The notes beneath the pieces are model-generated. The model saw nothing but the letters and a program-made list of their open reading frames with translations, did no database searches and was not told the origin of the DNA. 64,000 nt of DNA, taken from JAFDVL01 sp964631865. GTDB lineage: Bacteria; Acidobacteriota; Blastocatellia; RBC074. Location of the stretch: assembly GCA_964631865.1 (NCBI GenBank), contig CAZWAK010000013.1, forward strand, positions 1 to 64,000, in the 5' to 3' direction. The position numbers were made by a program, and so were the translations under genes. Positions 1 through 9,152 of the stretch are shown in pieces. Every line of letters begins with the position of its first letter. Within the stretch, counting starts at the first letter, position 1.

Positions 1-27
1 CCGCAGCACTCCAAACGCTTCACGCTC
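1..27. repeat. Half copy of a dispersed palindromic repeat (GAAGCGTTTGGAGTGC family)
   Basis: The first 21 bases are identical to 22840-22860, the right arm of the palindromic element at 22758-22873. Only one arm is visible because the window starts here. It lies just downstream of the kinase gene that ends at 78. Confidence 0.7.
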
Positions 28-77
28 CTTCAACTCAGCATCCAATGAGAAATGCGCTGCTCGCACTTCACACGGAT

Positions 78-3077
78 TCATTTCAGCTTCTCGTATTCCT
101 TCTTCGCTTCCATCAGCACAGGAAGATCGGCATCGGCGTCTTTCCACAGTGCGAAGAAATCCTGGTAGTGCTGGCGTGCTTGCGTTGTGTGGCCCTGCAA
201 CAGCGCCGCTCGCGCCAAGCCCAGATGCGCGAGCGGATACAACGGTTGGAGGGCGGTCCAGCCCCGGTTCGCCAGGATCGTTTGAAACTCGCGGGCCGCC
301 TCTGTGCCGTTGCCTTCGCCCAACCAGGCGTGGCCGCGCAAATGGTTTTGGTAAAAGTAACTCACATTTTCATAGCGGCGCACGGCTTGCAAAATCTGGA
401 TGGTCTGGCGGCGCTTGCCACGCCGCAATTCAAGCGCCGCGCGAATCAAGGGCACTTGAATCTCATTGACGAGTGTATCACTAGGATAGCGCCGGGTGGC
501 TTCATCGTTGAGCGCCTGAGCCTGGGCCGGTTCACCACATAACGCCAGGGCGATGCCTGCGCCGAAAAACACCTTCGGGGCGCGTGGAAAGGCGGCAGCA
601 CGGGCGAGGGCGGTGCGACTCTGCCGACAAAGCCCCAAGGTGGCGGCTTGTTCAGCCGTCCAGTTCTCAATCTCTCCCGCGGTTTCCAGCATTTTGCGTT
701 GGCGCGCCAACGCTACCGCTTGTTGGCGGAATTCTCGCGCTTTCTGCCATTGGCCGGTAAACACGGCCTGTCTACTCAACCAAATCAGATGTTCGTATTC
801 CCCCGGCCTGCGACTCGCCCAATCAATTTGTTGTTGCATGGCCGCCGTGTCCCCCTGGATAAGAGCGATTTCAAAGAATCTGCCGCGACTAAACACCGAG
901 TCGAACCCCCGCGCAATCACCTGTTCTCCCATCGCTCTGGCCTCGTCAAAACGACTGAGTCGCAGGTACACATTCGCCAGGGTGCGATAGGGCGAACCAT
1001 AGTTGGGATTCAGGCGGATGGCGGCGCGGAGTTCTTCAATCGCCTGTTCGTATTGTCCAATCACATTGTAACGATTGCCCAAAGTACGCCGCGCGACCGC
1101 ATCGTTAGGATAAATCTGCCGGAGTAATTCGAGGGTTTCGATCTGCTTGTGGATTTCTCCGGTGACGGACTCGTAGTATTGCGAAGTGATGTGCAACCGC
1201 TCGCGCTCAGTAACGCGCCCCCGCAACGCAAACGCTTTTTGTGCCGCTTCTACCGCCAGCCTATGCTGTTCGCTGGCCGTGTAAGCTGAGGCCAGCGTGC
1301 TGTAGGCGCGCGCGAAATCAGGATCAAGTTCGAGCGCGTGTTTGAGCGACGAAATCGCCTCCAGGTACCTGCCCTTCGCGTTCAGCTCCGCTCCCATGGA
1401 GAACGCTTTGAATGCCTCCAGCGACGAAGTTGTAACCTGTTCAGGCGGGGCGGCAAACTTCTGAATCGAACTCAGCGATTCGCCCAGCTTCTCGCGCATT
1501 CGCGTTGCGATTTCCCCCAACGTCCGCAGCACTTGTTCTTTGCTGTTCGCCTCGCCCTGCTCGTGCGCCAGCACATCGCCGCTCGGCGCATTGATCGCTT
1601 CGAGGCTAATCATATAGCTACGCCCCAACGGCACAATCGAACCGGTCAGCAAGGCTTTCAGCCCCTGGCGCTGGCAGATTTCGCGGCCCAGGCTGGTTGT
1701 CACCTGCTCATCCGGCGAGCGATTCATCAGCCGCAAGCTCTCGCGCACACGTTCGTCGGAGAAAAGATTCAGAAACGGCGATTGCTCAAGCTGCGCCGCC
1801 AGCGATTTCTTGAGCGCGTCGTCAAAGACTTCGTCTCCGGTTTGATTGACAAATTCCGTGAGCAGGATCGTGTCTTTGTCCGTCAGCATAGGGCGGCGGT
1901 TAAAATAGAAGAAGGCCATCACGCTGCCAACCAGCAGTGCAAGGCCAAGCACAAGAAACGCGATACGCCACCGTGTTTTCGAGCGAGTTCGCACTGTGCT
2001 TCTGCGGTCGTCTGGCTGTTGCTGCTGTGCGGTCAGTGGCATCAGCCGTTGTCGCACTTCTGCGGCAGCGGGGCGTCGGCTCGGCTCTTTCTCCAACATT
2101 TGCAGAATCAACGTTTCGAGGGCGCGGGGAAGGTCGGGTTTGTGATGCGAAGGTGCCAGCGGCGTTTGTGCCATGATGGCTTGTTTCAGATTCACTTGCG
2201 CATCGGTCGCAAACGGATGTTGCCCGCAGAGAAACTCATAACAAATCACGCCCAGCGAAAAGAGGTCGGAGGCGCTGCCGACTGGCTCTCCTTTGGCTTG
2301 CTCAGGAGACATATACGTCGGTGTTCCCATGGCTGCGCCCACACTCCACGACGGCCCCACAGCGGACGCATCTACTTCCTCACGATTGATACGAGCCAGA
2401 CCGAAATCCAGTAATTTTGGCGTCCCCGCCGCAGTCAGCATGATATTTCCCGGCTTGATGTCCCGATGAATTACGCCGTGTTCGTGCGCGTGTGCGAGCG
2501 CGTCCGTCAGCGGCACGAACCATTGATAAAACAGGTCGAGGTCGCAGGACTGTTTGTAAATCGGAGCAGAAAGCGGTTGGCCGTCAATGTATTCCATCGT
2601 GATGAAATGATAATCGGCGGCCTCTTCTATCGAGTAAATTGTGGCAATGTTCGGATGATTGAGCGCCGCTGCGGCCTTCGCCTCGCGGTGAAATTGCGCC
2701 AGCCGTTTCGCATCGTGCGTAAAGATGGTGGGCAAGACTTTCAGCGCGACGTTCCGCTCCAATTGCATGTCGTACGCCAGATATACTTCGCCCATTCCAC
2801 CCACGCCGATTGGCGAGAGAATCCGATGGACGTTCAACTGTTCGCCTGTCGCCAATGTGGCTGGGGCTTCGACTAAGATTTGGGCGGCAAATTCATGGGC
2901 GGGATAATCCATCAGATCGCCGGATTCCTCGTGCGCGGTGAGGAGTCCATTGATCTCCTCCATCAAAGTCGAATCACCCGCACAGACTTGGGCCAGAAAC
3001 GCTTGCCGCGCTTCCGGGTTCTGCTCAAGCGTCGCCTGAAAGAGTTGATTGACTTGTTGCCAGCGTTGCGAGGTCAT
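78..3077 (-). CDS. Transmembrane Ser/Thr protein kinase with TPR sensor domain
   Basis: Predicted PknB/Stk-type membrane kinase that phosphorylates Ser/Thr on unidentified partners. The kinase domain (about residues 85-345) has the glycine loop GVGGMGEV (91-98), catalytic Lys in VALKV (113), HRDIKPGN (204-211) and DFG (224-226). A Gln-rich linker leads to one membrane helix (about 371-392). The outer part begins with a FlgO/adenylate-cyclase-like region (about 400-540), followed by TPR repeats to the C terminus. This architecture, kinase-TM-TPR of about 1000 residues, is common in Acidobacteriota. The ATG is preceded by AGGAG nine bases upstream. It is monocistronic on the minus strand with no paired phosphatase nearby. 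The family call is secure; the ligand and substrates are unknown. Confidence 0.93.
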   Translation of the reverse strand: MTSQRWQQVNQLFQATLEQNPEARQAFLAQVCAGDSTLMEEINGLLTAHEESGDLMDYPAHEFAAQILVEAPATLATGEQLNVHRILSPIGVGGMGEVYLAYDMQLERNVALKVLPTIFTHDAKRLAQFHREAKAAAALNHPNIATIYSIEEAADYHFITMEYIDGQPLSAPIYKQSCDLDLFYQWFVPLTDALAHAHEHGVIHRDIKPGNIMLTAAGTPKLLDFGLARINREEVDASAVGPSWSVGAAMGTPTYMSPEQAKGEPVGSASDLFSLGVICYEFLCGQHPFATDAQVNLKQAIMAQTPLAPSHHKPDLPRALETLILQMLEKEPSRRPAAAEVRQRLMPLTAQQQQPDDRRSTVRTRSKTRWRIAFLVLGLALLVGSVMAFFYFNRRPMLTDKDTILLTEFVNQTGDEVFDDALKKSLAAQLEQSPFLNLFSDERVRESLRLMNRSPDEQVTTSLGREICQRQGLKALLTGSIVPLGRSYMISLEAINAPSGDVLAHEQGEANSKEQVLRTLGEIATRMREKLGESLSSIQKFAAPPEQVTTSSLEAFKAFSMGAELNAKGRYLEAISSLKHALELDPDFARAYSTLASAYTASEQHRLAVEAAQKAFALRGRVTERERLHITSQYYESVTGEIHKQIETLELLRQIYPNDAVARRTLGNRYNVIGQYEQAIEELRAAIRLNPNYGSPYRTLANVYLRLSRFDEARAMGEQVIARGFDSVFSRGRFFEIALIQGDTAAMQQQIDWASRRPGEYEHLIWLSRQAVFTGQWQKAREFRQQAVALARQRKMLETAGEIENWTAEQAATLGLCRQSRTALARAAAFPRAPKVFFGAGIALALCGEPAQAQALNDEATRRYPSDTLVNEIQVPLIRAALELRRGKRRQTIQILQAVRRYENVSYFYQNHLRGHAWLGEGNGTEAAREFQTILANRGWTALQPLYPLAHLGLARAALLQGHTTQARQHYQDFFALWKDADADLPVLMEAKKEYEKLK

Positions 3078-3378
3078 CGCTTGCGGCTCCTGCGAAAAGG
3101 TAGCGCGATTTGGCCAATCGCATTACGTTTCTTTGATCGTGATGGTGAATAAGTAAAAGCCGATCCCGGCACGGACAGGCATTTTCCTATTATTGATGGC
3201 GAGAGGTTTGTCTGCCCCCTAGAATGGCGCTATGCTCATGCGCCATTCCAACTTTTACAGGCAATGGCACGACTTGCGCCGCCATTGACGAACGAACTTC
3301 TGGCTGGACATTCCACCCCACAAAGGCTCCAGCCGATTCGACCGCGGAGACGACGAAGCAGTTGCCCCATCGCACCCT
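3078..3378. other. Gene-free spacer with a hairpin and a degenerate REP half-site
   Basis: No convincing gene. A 9-bp perfect inverted repeat (GAATGGCGC / GCGCCATTC, 3222-3248) can form a hairpin. At 3100-3120 the bases TAGCGCGATTTGG..AATCGC resemble one arm of the repeats at 30636 and 41492. Presumably it also holds the kinase promoter. Confidence 0.5.
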
Positions 3379-6300
3379 TTATTTCTCCGGCAGTAACGAA
3401 TTTCGCTGCGAGAGTTTCTTGTAATACTCATCCACCAACTTGCGATAGCGTTCGGGCGCAGCGCCTTCGTCGGCCAGACGCAAGTTGCCTTTGCCCAATT
3501 TGGCTTGCAGACGTTTGCTGAGTTCAAGTTCGATGTTGCGCAGCGGTTCGATGACTTCGGCTTTCAGACGTTGCGCGGTGGCGTTGTCATCGCCAAACGA
3601 TTGATTCATCATCCGCGCCATTTCCTGAATCGCTTTGTCCAATTCTTTCGTCAGTTCGCCGCCTTTGCCTTGCCGCGCGAGTTGTTGGCGCAGGTCTTGC
3701 AGTTCGCGCATCCGTTCGCGCATCTCGGAACCGAGTTGGCGATCACCACCCATCAACGGGCCGCCGCCAGCCATGCCGTTTTGCGGTATGCCGCTGTAAG
3801 GACTGCCGCTCTGCCGCTGCCCGCCTTGTTGACCGCCCTGCGCTTGTTGTTGACCTTGCTGTCCCTGCTGACCTTGCTGGCCTTGTTGTCCCTGCTGACC
3901 TTGCTGACCCTGCTGGCCTTGTTGTCCCTGTTGTCCCTGTTGTTGCCCTTGTTGGCCTTGCTGATTGTTGCGCGCGGATTGTTGGCCTTGTTGTCCCTGT
4001 TGGCCTTGCTGCTGGCCTTGCTGATTGCGTTGGCCTTGTTGATTGCCTTGTTCGTTGTTGCGAGCTTGTTGATTGCCCTGTTGCCCTGGCTGGCCTTGCT
4101 GATTTTGTTGATTGCCTTGTTGGCCTTGTTGCCCTTGTTGGCCTTGCTGATTGCGAGCTTGTTGATTGCCTTGCTGCCCCTGTTGCCCTTGTTGATTTTG
4201 CTGATTGCGTTGACGTCCATTGCCGTTTTCAAGCCGCTTCTTCAGCGACTCCAGGCTGTCGGCAATCTCGCGCGTTTTCTCCAATGCTTCTTCGGTGTCG
4301 CCGCCGGGGCCTTTGTTGTTCTTCGCGCTTTGCTTGTTCGCTTGATCGGCGACGTTCAATTGACTCACCAGGTCGTTCAGGTTTTGCTGAATCACTTGTT
4401 CGCCTTGCCGCGCCGGTTCCATTTGATTGCCCGCGATGTTTTGGTTGTTGCGGCGAATGCGATTGGCGACTTGATTGCCGCGCAGGTTTGCCGCTGCGGA
4501 GCGCAGTTGATCGGCAGCCTTTTGTTGCTCGCCGCTCATGCCGCGCGCGGTTTGATCCATCTCGCGTTCGAGGTTGTTGACTTCGTTCGCCAACTCACTC
4601 TTCTTTTCCATCAAGCGTTGCTTGGCTTCGCCAGCCGACGGATCGTTTTGCTTGCGAATCAAATCATCGAGTTGCTTTTGAATCTCCTGTTGCTTTTGCG
4701 CTGCGCCTGCCGCGCGATTCTTCAAATCCGAAACCGCGTTGCCGCTTTGCCCGCGCTGATTCTGCGACTGCATTTGCTGCGCTTGCCGCAAAGATTCCAT
4801 CGCGCGTTGCATCGCGGATTGGGCTTCTTGCGAGTTGTTGTTGGCGTTCGCGTTTTGCGCTTTCTGCATCTCTTCGGCAGCTTTCTTGAGCTGATCGGCT
4901 TGCCGCTGCAATTGCGGATCGCGGCGTTCGCGCGAGAGTCGTTCTAATTCGCGCGCCTGCTTCTTGGCCTCTTCGATCATCTCTTGTTGTTGCTGCTGCG
5001 AGCCGCCGCCACCGCCGCCTTGATTACGCTGTTGCTGCTGGCGGCGTTGTTGTTGCTCAAGCTGTTGCTGCGCACGACGCGCCAATTCTTCGAGCTTGCG
5101 TTTTTGTTCGTCGTCTTGTTGCTGGCCTTGTTGCTGCTTCTCGCGGTTGAGCGTCTCGTACTGATTCTTCATCTTGTCGAGTTCCAACTCGAACAAATCC
5201 GCGAGTTCTTCGGCCTGCCGACTTTGGCCTTGTCCTTGTCCTTGCTGCTGCCCCATCTGCACCTGAATTTCCTTGAAGATCGCATCGGCACGCAGCAGTT
5301 GTTGCAAGGCACGTTGCTCGAACGGCAACGCGGGAACACCCTTTTGCCCCTTGAGTTCGTTCGTCGCGCCTTCCATCTCTTTTTGCGCCTGATTCAGGTT
5401 TTCGACGAGTTGCTGGAACTGTTGCAAGCTGCCGCCGCCACCCGGCGCACCTCCGCCGAGCCGACGTCGAATGCGATCAATCAGCGCGTTCGTGTCTTCG
5501 CGCAGTTTTTCCTGCGCGAGCGAAACGGTGTTGTAGTTTTCCGCTTTGTCCGCCGCCGAATATTTCGACTCTTCGCGGTTGATGCGGAAGGTCGCGGCGA
5601 TGATGTCTTTTTGCCGACGCGGCAACGCTTGCTCCTGTTCGCCACCTTGTCCCTGCCCGCCGCCTTGTTGCTGCTGGCCTTGCCGGAATTCTTTCTCGAA
5701 CGGTTTGACTTCGATGAAGTAAATGTCGCTCGTCGTTTCGTTCTGCGCGTCGCGCGCTTTGGCGTAATACGACACGAAATCGCCGGGCTTCAGGCCGTAT
5801 TCTTCGAGGAAGAACGTGTGCGAGCCGGTCAACGTGCGCGCTTCGGGACGGCTCAGGTTTTGCAGTTGGATTTTCTTTTCTTCGCCGCCGTTGACCGAAT
5901 AAATCAACTCAATCGAAGCCACGCCGTAATCGTCTTCGGCTTTGGCTTGCGTGAAGATTTCTTCGATGTTCGTGGCTTTCACATCGCGGCCCGGCTTGTC
6001 GAACGTTACGGTCGGCGGTTCGTCTTCGAGAATCGTCAAATCGTATTCATTCGAGCCATTGTATTTGTCGCCTTCGACGCTGATGAGTTCGATGTGGTAG
6101 CTGGTGTTTTCTGTGAGCGTCAGCGAGCCGCTGAAAAACGGTTCGACCTCGCCGCTTTCCAAACGTTGTTCGCTCGGCTTCATTTCAATCTTCGTGCCAT
6201 TTTTCAGCACGATGAACGCAGACTTGGCTTTGGCCGACAAGACGGCTTTGATCGTGACGACCGTGCCCTTGAGCGCCGCAACGTTGCCGCTGTCTTCCTG

Positions 6301-7212
6301 TGTCTTGCTCGGCATTCCAGTGTACGCGGGAAAATCGAGCGTCGTGTCAACACGTTTGACGAACGGCAAATCGGCGACATCAAGTTTGAAGACATCGGAT
6401 TTGACGTCTTTTGATTCGACGAAATATTCAATCGGCTCCTGAATGTTGAAGATGAAATATTGGTAGTCGTTTTTGTTCTTCGCCGGTTCCATCACTTGCC
6501 CAACCCACTGATCGTCCGTGCCGGCCTTGCGATAATACATCGTGACCGTGCCGAGGTCTTCCGGCTTGAAATTCACGAGCGACGCGATGAACTGTTGATC
6601 CGATCCTTTCGGCACACGCGCGGTTCCCGGCTTGACCGTGATGCGCATGGCGTTCGGCGAAATCAAATCTTTTGCAATCCCAGTATCAATGAGGTTTTTA
6701 ATCCCGCTCGTCAATTCTGTCGGGCCAAAGAGAATCGTGCCAATGAACAGCGCGACGGTTGCTGCGACGATGCCGCCGTAGCCGAACAGCCGTTTGCGTG
6801 GCACGACTTCGTGCGTGGCGATTTCGCTCGCCTTCTGATTCGCGTCGTCCCACAACCGCGCGATGACTGGCTTGTCCTTTTGCTCTTCAAATTCCACGGC
6901 AGTCGTCAACCGATCTTCGAGTCCCGCGTGCTTCTCCTGAATCAAATGCGCGACTTGCGAATCGGACACTTTCTTCCGCAACGGACGAATCAGGAAAACG
7001 TAGACTGCTGCGCCGACTCCCAGCAATGCAATGAGGCGTAATGAATTCAACGTCCCGGGACTGTAGCGGAATTTGTAGGCAAGATAGCTGATCGCCAATA
7101 AAAATGCGGCGGCAGCGGCAATCGTGATCGCCGCGCCTTTGAAAACCGTCACCAACCAACGGCGACGACGAACGGATTGAATAATGCTGGAAACTTGATT
7201 GTTGTCGGTCAT
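3379..7212 (-). CDS. DUF4175-type membrane protein with a long Gln/Gly/Asn-rich region
   Basis: A 1277-residue protein of unknown function resembling DUF4175 proteins. Two N-terminal hydrophobic segments (about residues 20-80) and a third near 140 precede a large extracytoplasmic beta-rich region. The middle (about 520-990) is predicted coiled coil rich in Gln, Glu and Arg. Residues about 996-1131 are an almost pure Gln/Gly/Asn tract of short units such as GQQGQQ and NQQGQ, encoded by a degenerate DNA minisatellite (about 3820-4225). The open frame could begin 46 codons further upstream, but ATG at 7212 has GAGGTAG at an ideal distance. Long open frames on the opposite strand are by-products of the skewed composition. 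The function is not known; a large envelope or scaffold role is inference. Confidence 0.85.
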   Translation of the reverse strand: MTDNNQVSSIIQSVRRRRWLVTVFKGAAITIAAAAAFLLAISYLAYKFRYSPGTLNSLRLIALLGVGAAVYVFLIRPLRKKVSDSQVAHLIQEKHAGLEDRLTTAVEFEEQKDKPVIARLWDDANQKASEIATHEVVPRKRLFGYGGIVAATVALFIGTILFGPTELTSGIKNLIDTGIAKDLISPNAMRITVKPGTARVPKGSDQQFIASLVNFKPEDLGTVTMYYRKAGTDDQWVGQVMEPAKNKNDYQYFIFNIQEPIEYFVESKDVKSDVFKLDVADLPFVKRVDTTLDFPAYTGMPSKTQEDSGNVAALKGTVVTIKAVLSAKAKSAFIVLKNGTKIEMKPSEQRLESGEVEPFFSGSLTLTENTSYHIELISVEGDKYNGSNEYDLTILEDEPPTVTFDKPGRDVKATNIEEIFTQAKAEDDYGVASIELIYSVNGGEEKKIQLQNLSRPEARTLTGSHTFFLEEYGLKPGDFVSYYAKARDAQNETTSDIYFIEVKPFEKEFRQGQQQQGGGQGQGGEQEQALPRRQKDIIAATFRINREESKYSAADKAENYNTVSLAQEKLREDTNALIDRIRRRLGGGAPGGGGSLQQFQQLVENLNQAQKEMEGATNELKGQKGVPALPFEQRALQQLLRADAIFKEIQVQMGQQQGQGQGQSRQAEELADLFELELDKMKNQYETLNREKQQQGQQQDDEQKRKLEELARRAQQQLEQQQRRQQQQRNQGGGGGGSQQQQQEMIEEAKKQARELERLSRERRDPQLQRQADQLKKAAEEMQKAQNANANNNSQEAQSAMQRAMESLRQAQQMQSQNQRGQSGNAVSDLKNRAAGAAQKQQEIQKQLDDLIRKQNDPSAGEAKQRLMEKKSELANEVNNLEREMDQTARGMSGEQQKAADQLRSAAANLRGNQVANRIRRNNQNIAGNQMEPARQGEQVIQQNLNDLVSQLNVADQANKQSAKNNKGPGGDTEEALEKTREIADSLESLKKRLENGNGRQRNQQNQQGQQGQQGNQQARNQQGQQGQQGQQGNQQNQQGQPGQQGNQQARNNEQGNQQGQRNQQGQQQGQQGQQGQQSARNNQQGQQGQQQGQQGQQGQQGQQGQQGQQGQQGQQGQQGQQQAQGGQQGGQRQSGSPYSGIPQNGMAGGGPLMGGDRQLGSEMRERMRELQDLRQQLARQGKGGELTKELDKAIQEMARMMNQSFGDDNATAQRLKAEVIEPLRNIELELSKRLQAKLGKGNLRLADEGAAPERYRKLVDEYYKKLSQRNSLLPEK

Positions 7213-7343
7213 AACTACCTCTTGATTGAATCCGGGATTGCCTGGGGGACACTCGAATTTGCCGCTGCGACATTGTCGCAATTTTTGCGCGCGAGGGAAA
7301 GTCAGAATTGGGTTTTGTGAGGAATTTAATCTGAAGGAAAGAG

Positions 7344-7423
7344 CGAACACGGATGAAACAGATAGAACGAATCAAGACAGATTGATCTGCTTGTATCTGT
7401 CTCATCCGTTTCATCCGTGTTCG
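7344..7423. repeat. Word-type palindrome (ACGGAT/GATGAAAC words)
   Basis: An 80-bp imperfect palindrome. The outer arms CGAACACGGATGAAAC and its complement are perfect; the inner part repeats variants of ACGGAT/ACAGAT. The right arm ends 2 bases from the sulfatase stop codon. The element at 13097-13188 is built of the same words. Confidence 0.8.
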
Positions 7424-7425
7424 AT

Positions 7426-8877
7426 TCAGTGTTGCGCATCCAACACCTTGATCGGAAACAACGCCGATGGTTGATGTTGTTCGCGCAAAATCGTTTCGAT
7501 GCGTTTCACGATGGCCGGATGCTGCGCGGCGACGTCGTTCTGTTCGCCGATGTCGTTCGCCAGATTGTACAGTTCCAGCGTCGTGTTGCCGCGATGCAGA
7601 TTGCGGCGCAAGCCTTTCCAATTGCCTATGCGCACCGCTTGTTGGCCGCCGTAGCCGTTGAAATCCCAGAACAGGAATTCGTGTCGGCGCTGTTTGCCTT
7701 TGCCAAGCAATGTGGGCACAAGGCTGATGCCGTCAGTATTTTTCGGCGGTTCCAATTTTGCCAGTTCGCACAACGTCGGCAACACATCATAAAACGCAGC
7801 GGGCAGTTGGCTGACGCTTCCGGCTTTGATCTTGCCCGGCCAACGCGCGATGAACGGAACACGAAGGCCGCCTTCGTAAATGCTGCCTTTGAACGCGCGA
7901 AATTTGCCCGTCGAGCCGAAGAAAACATAATCCGTGCCGCCCATTCGACCGGGCTTGAATTCAAATTCGCCGCGGGTGACTTCGCCAAACGCGCCGCCGT
8001 TGTCGCTCGAAAACATCACGATGGTGTTGTTGTCCAAGCCGAGTTCTTTGACGAGCGCCATCATTCGCCCGACGCTGCGATCCATGCGCGTGACCATTGC
8101 GGCATACGCGGCGCGCGGCGTTGGGTGTGGCAGATAGCCGTTCTTGCCGTCATACGCCGGGTCGTCCCATTTGCCTAGATATTCCGCGAGCGAATCGTCG
8201 GGCACTTGCAAGGCGAGATGCGGAATCGTGAACGGCGCATACAAGAAAAACGGCTTGTCTTTGTTGGCGCGGATGAATTGCAAGGCTTCGGCTTCGATCA
8301 GATCGTGCGAATACTGTTTGCCCGTCAAACCACGCGCATTGCCTGCGAGCATCACCTTTTGCTCATTGCGCCAGAGATGATCGGGATAAAAGTTGTGCGC
8401 CTCGCGTTGGCAGTTGTAGCCGTAAAAATAATCGAAGCCTTGTCGGTTCGGGTCGCCTTCGCTGCCCGGATAGCCCAAGCCCCATTTGCCGAAAGCGCCC
8501 GTTGCGTAGCCTTGTGCTTTCAGCAGTTCGGCAATCGTGACTTCCGAAGCCGGAATCGGTTCCTGTCCTTCGGGTTTGAATTCTTTGTTGTCGCGGATGT
8601 AGGCGTGGCCGCCGTGTTTGCCTGTCATCAGTACGCAACGCGACGGCGCACAAACGGGCGAGCCAGCATAAAAGTCCGTGAACTTCAGGCCTTCCGCCGC
8701 GAGGCGATCAATGTTCGGCGTGCGGATTTTTGTTTGCCCGTACGCGCCGACATCGCCGTAACCGAGATCGTCGGCGAGGATGAAAATAAGATTCGGCGGT
8801 CGCCGAGCCTGCGCCAAAGCTTCCGCCTCAAGGCTCAGCAACAACCCGACAGTCAGCAGGAAAATTACAACTCTCAC
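7426..8877 (-). CDS. Secreted sulfatase (arylsulfatase A-like)
   Basis: Predicted to hydrolyse sulfate esters, probably of polysaccharides, in the periplasm or outside the cell. An N-terminal signal peptide ends near LAQA (about residue 24). The metal-binding Asp pair lies in ILADDLGYGD (36-37). The sulfatase signature CAPSR starts at Cys76, the residue converted to formylglycine by a maturase that is not in this window. HGGH and the downstream SSDNGG motif also fit. Length (483 aa) is normal for the family. It starts with GTG at 8877, supported by GGAGG seven bases upstream. It is followed by a palindromic repeat. The family is certain, the substrate is not. Confidence 0.93.
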   Translation of the reverse strand: MRVVIFLLTVGLLLSLEAEALAQARRPPNLIFILADDLGYGDVGAYGQTKIRTPNIDRLAAEGLKFTDFYAGSPVCAPSRCVLMTGKHGGHAYIRDNKEFKPEGQEPIPASEVTIAELLKAQGYATGAFGKWGLGYPGSEGDPNRQGFDYFYGYNCQREAHNFYPDHLWRNEQKVMLAGNARGLTGKQYSHDLIEAEALQFIRANKDKPFFLYAPFTIPHLALQVPDDSLAEYLGKWDDPAYDGKNGYLPHPTPRAAYAAMVTRMDRSVGRMMALVKELGLDNNTIVMFSSDNGGAFGEVTRGEFEFKPGRMGGTDYVFFGSTGKFRAFKGSIYEGGLRVPFIARWPGKIKAGSVSQLPAAFYDVLPTLCELAKLEPPKNTDGISLVPTLLGKGKQRRHEFLFWDFNGYGGQQAVRIGNWKGLRRNLHRGNTTLELYNLANDIGEQNDVAAQHPAIVKRIETILREQHQPSALFPIKVLDAQH

Positions 8878-9152
8878 GATTTCCTCCAGAATTCTGAATC
8901 TCCGCTCAACCGGAAATCAATTTCCGTGTAAAAGATTGTAAAAAAGCCAATTTTCCGAATCCTCGCCTAGACATCCTTGACCAGCGGCGCGATAATTGCC
9001 GCGTTCATTCTTCCAGATTTCGTACAACGAAACGGAACGACCTAAGCACGAATCAAGCTTGCTGGCAATACACGAACTGTTTTTACCCTGGGTTACGCCG
9101 CAATCATAACCCAGCCCTACAACATCACAAACTACCCCTTCAGGAGGATTGT

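Noticed and set aside
3820..4225. CRISPR-like or tandem-repeat array
   Set aside because: The repetition is in-frame codon repetition of Gln/Gly/Asn units without spacers.
3505..6414. Two long plus-strand open frames (480 and 476 residues) opposite the DUF4175 gene
   Set aside because: Leu- and Phe-rich antisense frames caused by the repetitive Gln-rich coding strand; no start signals or domains.
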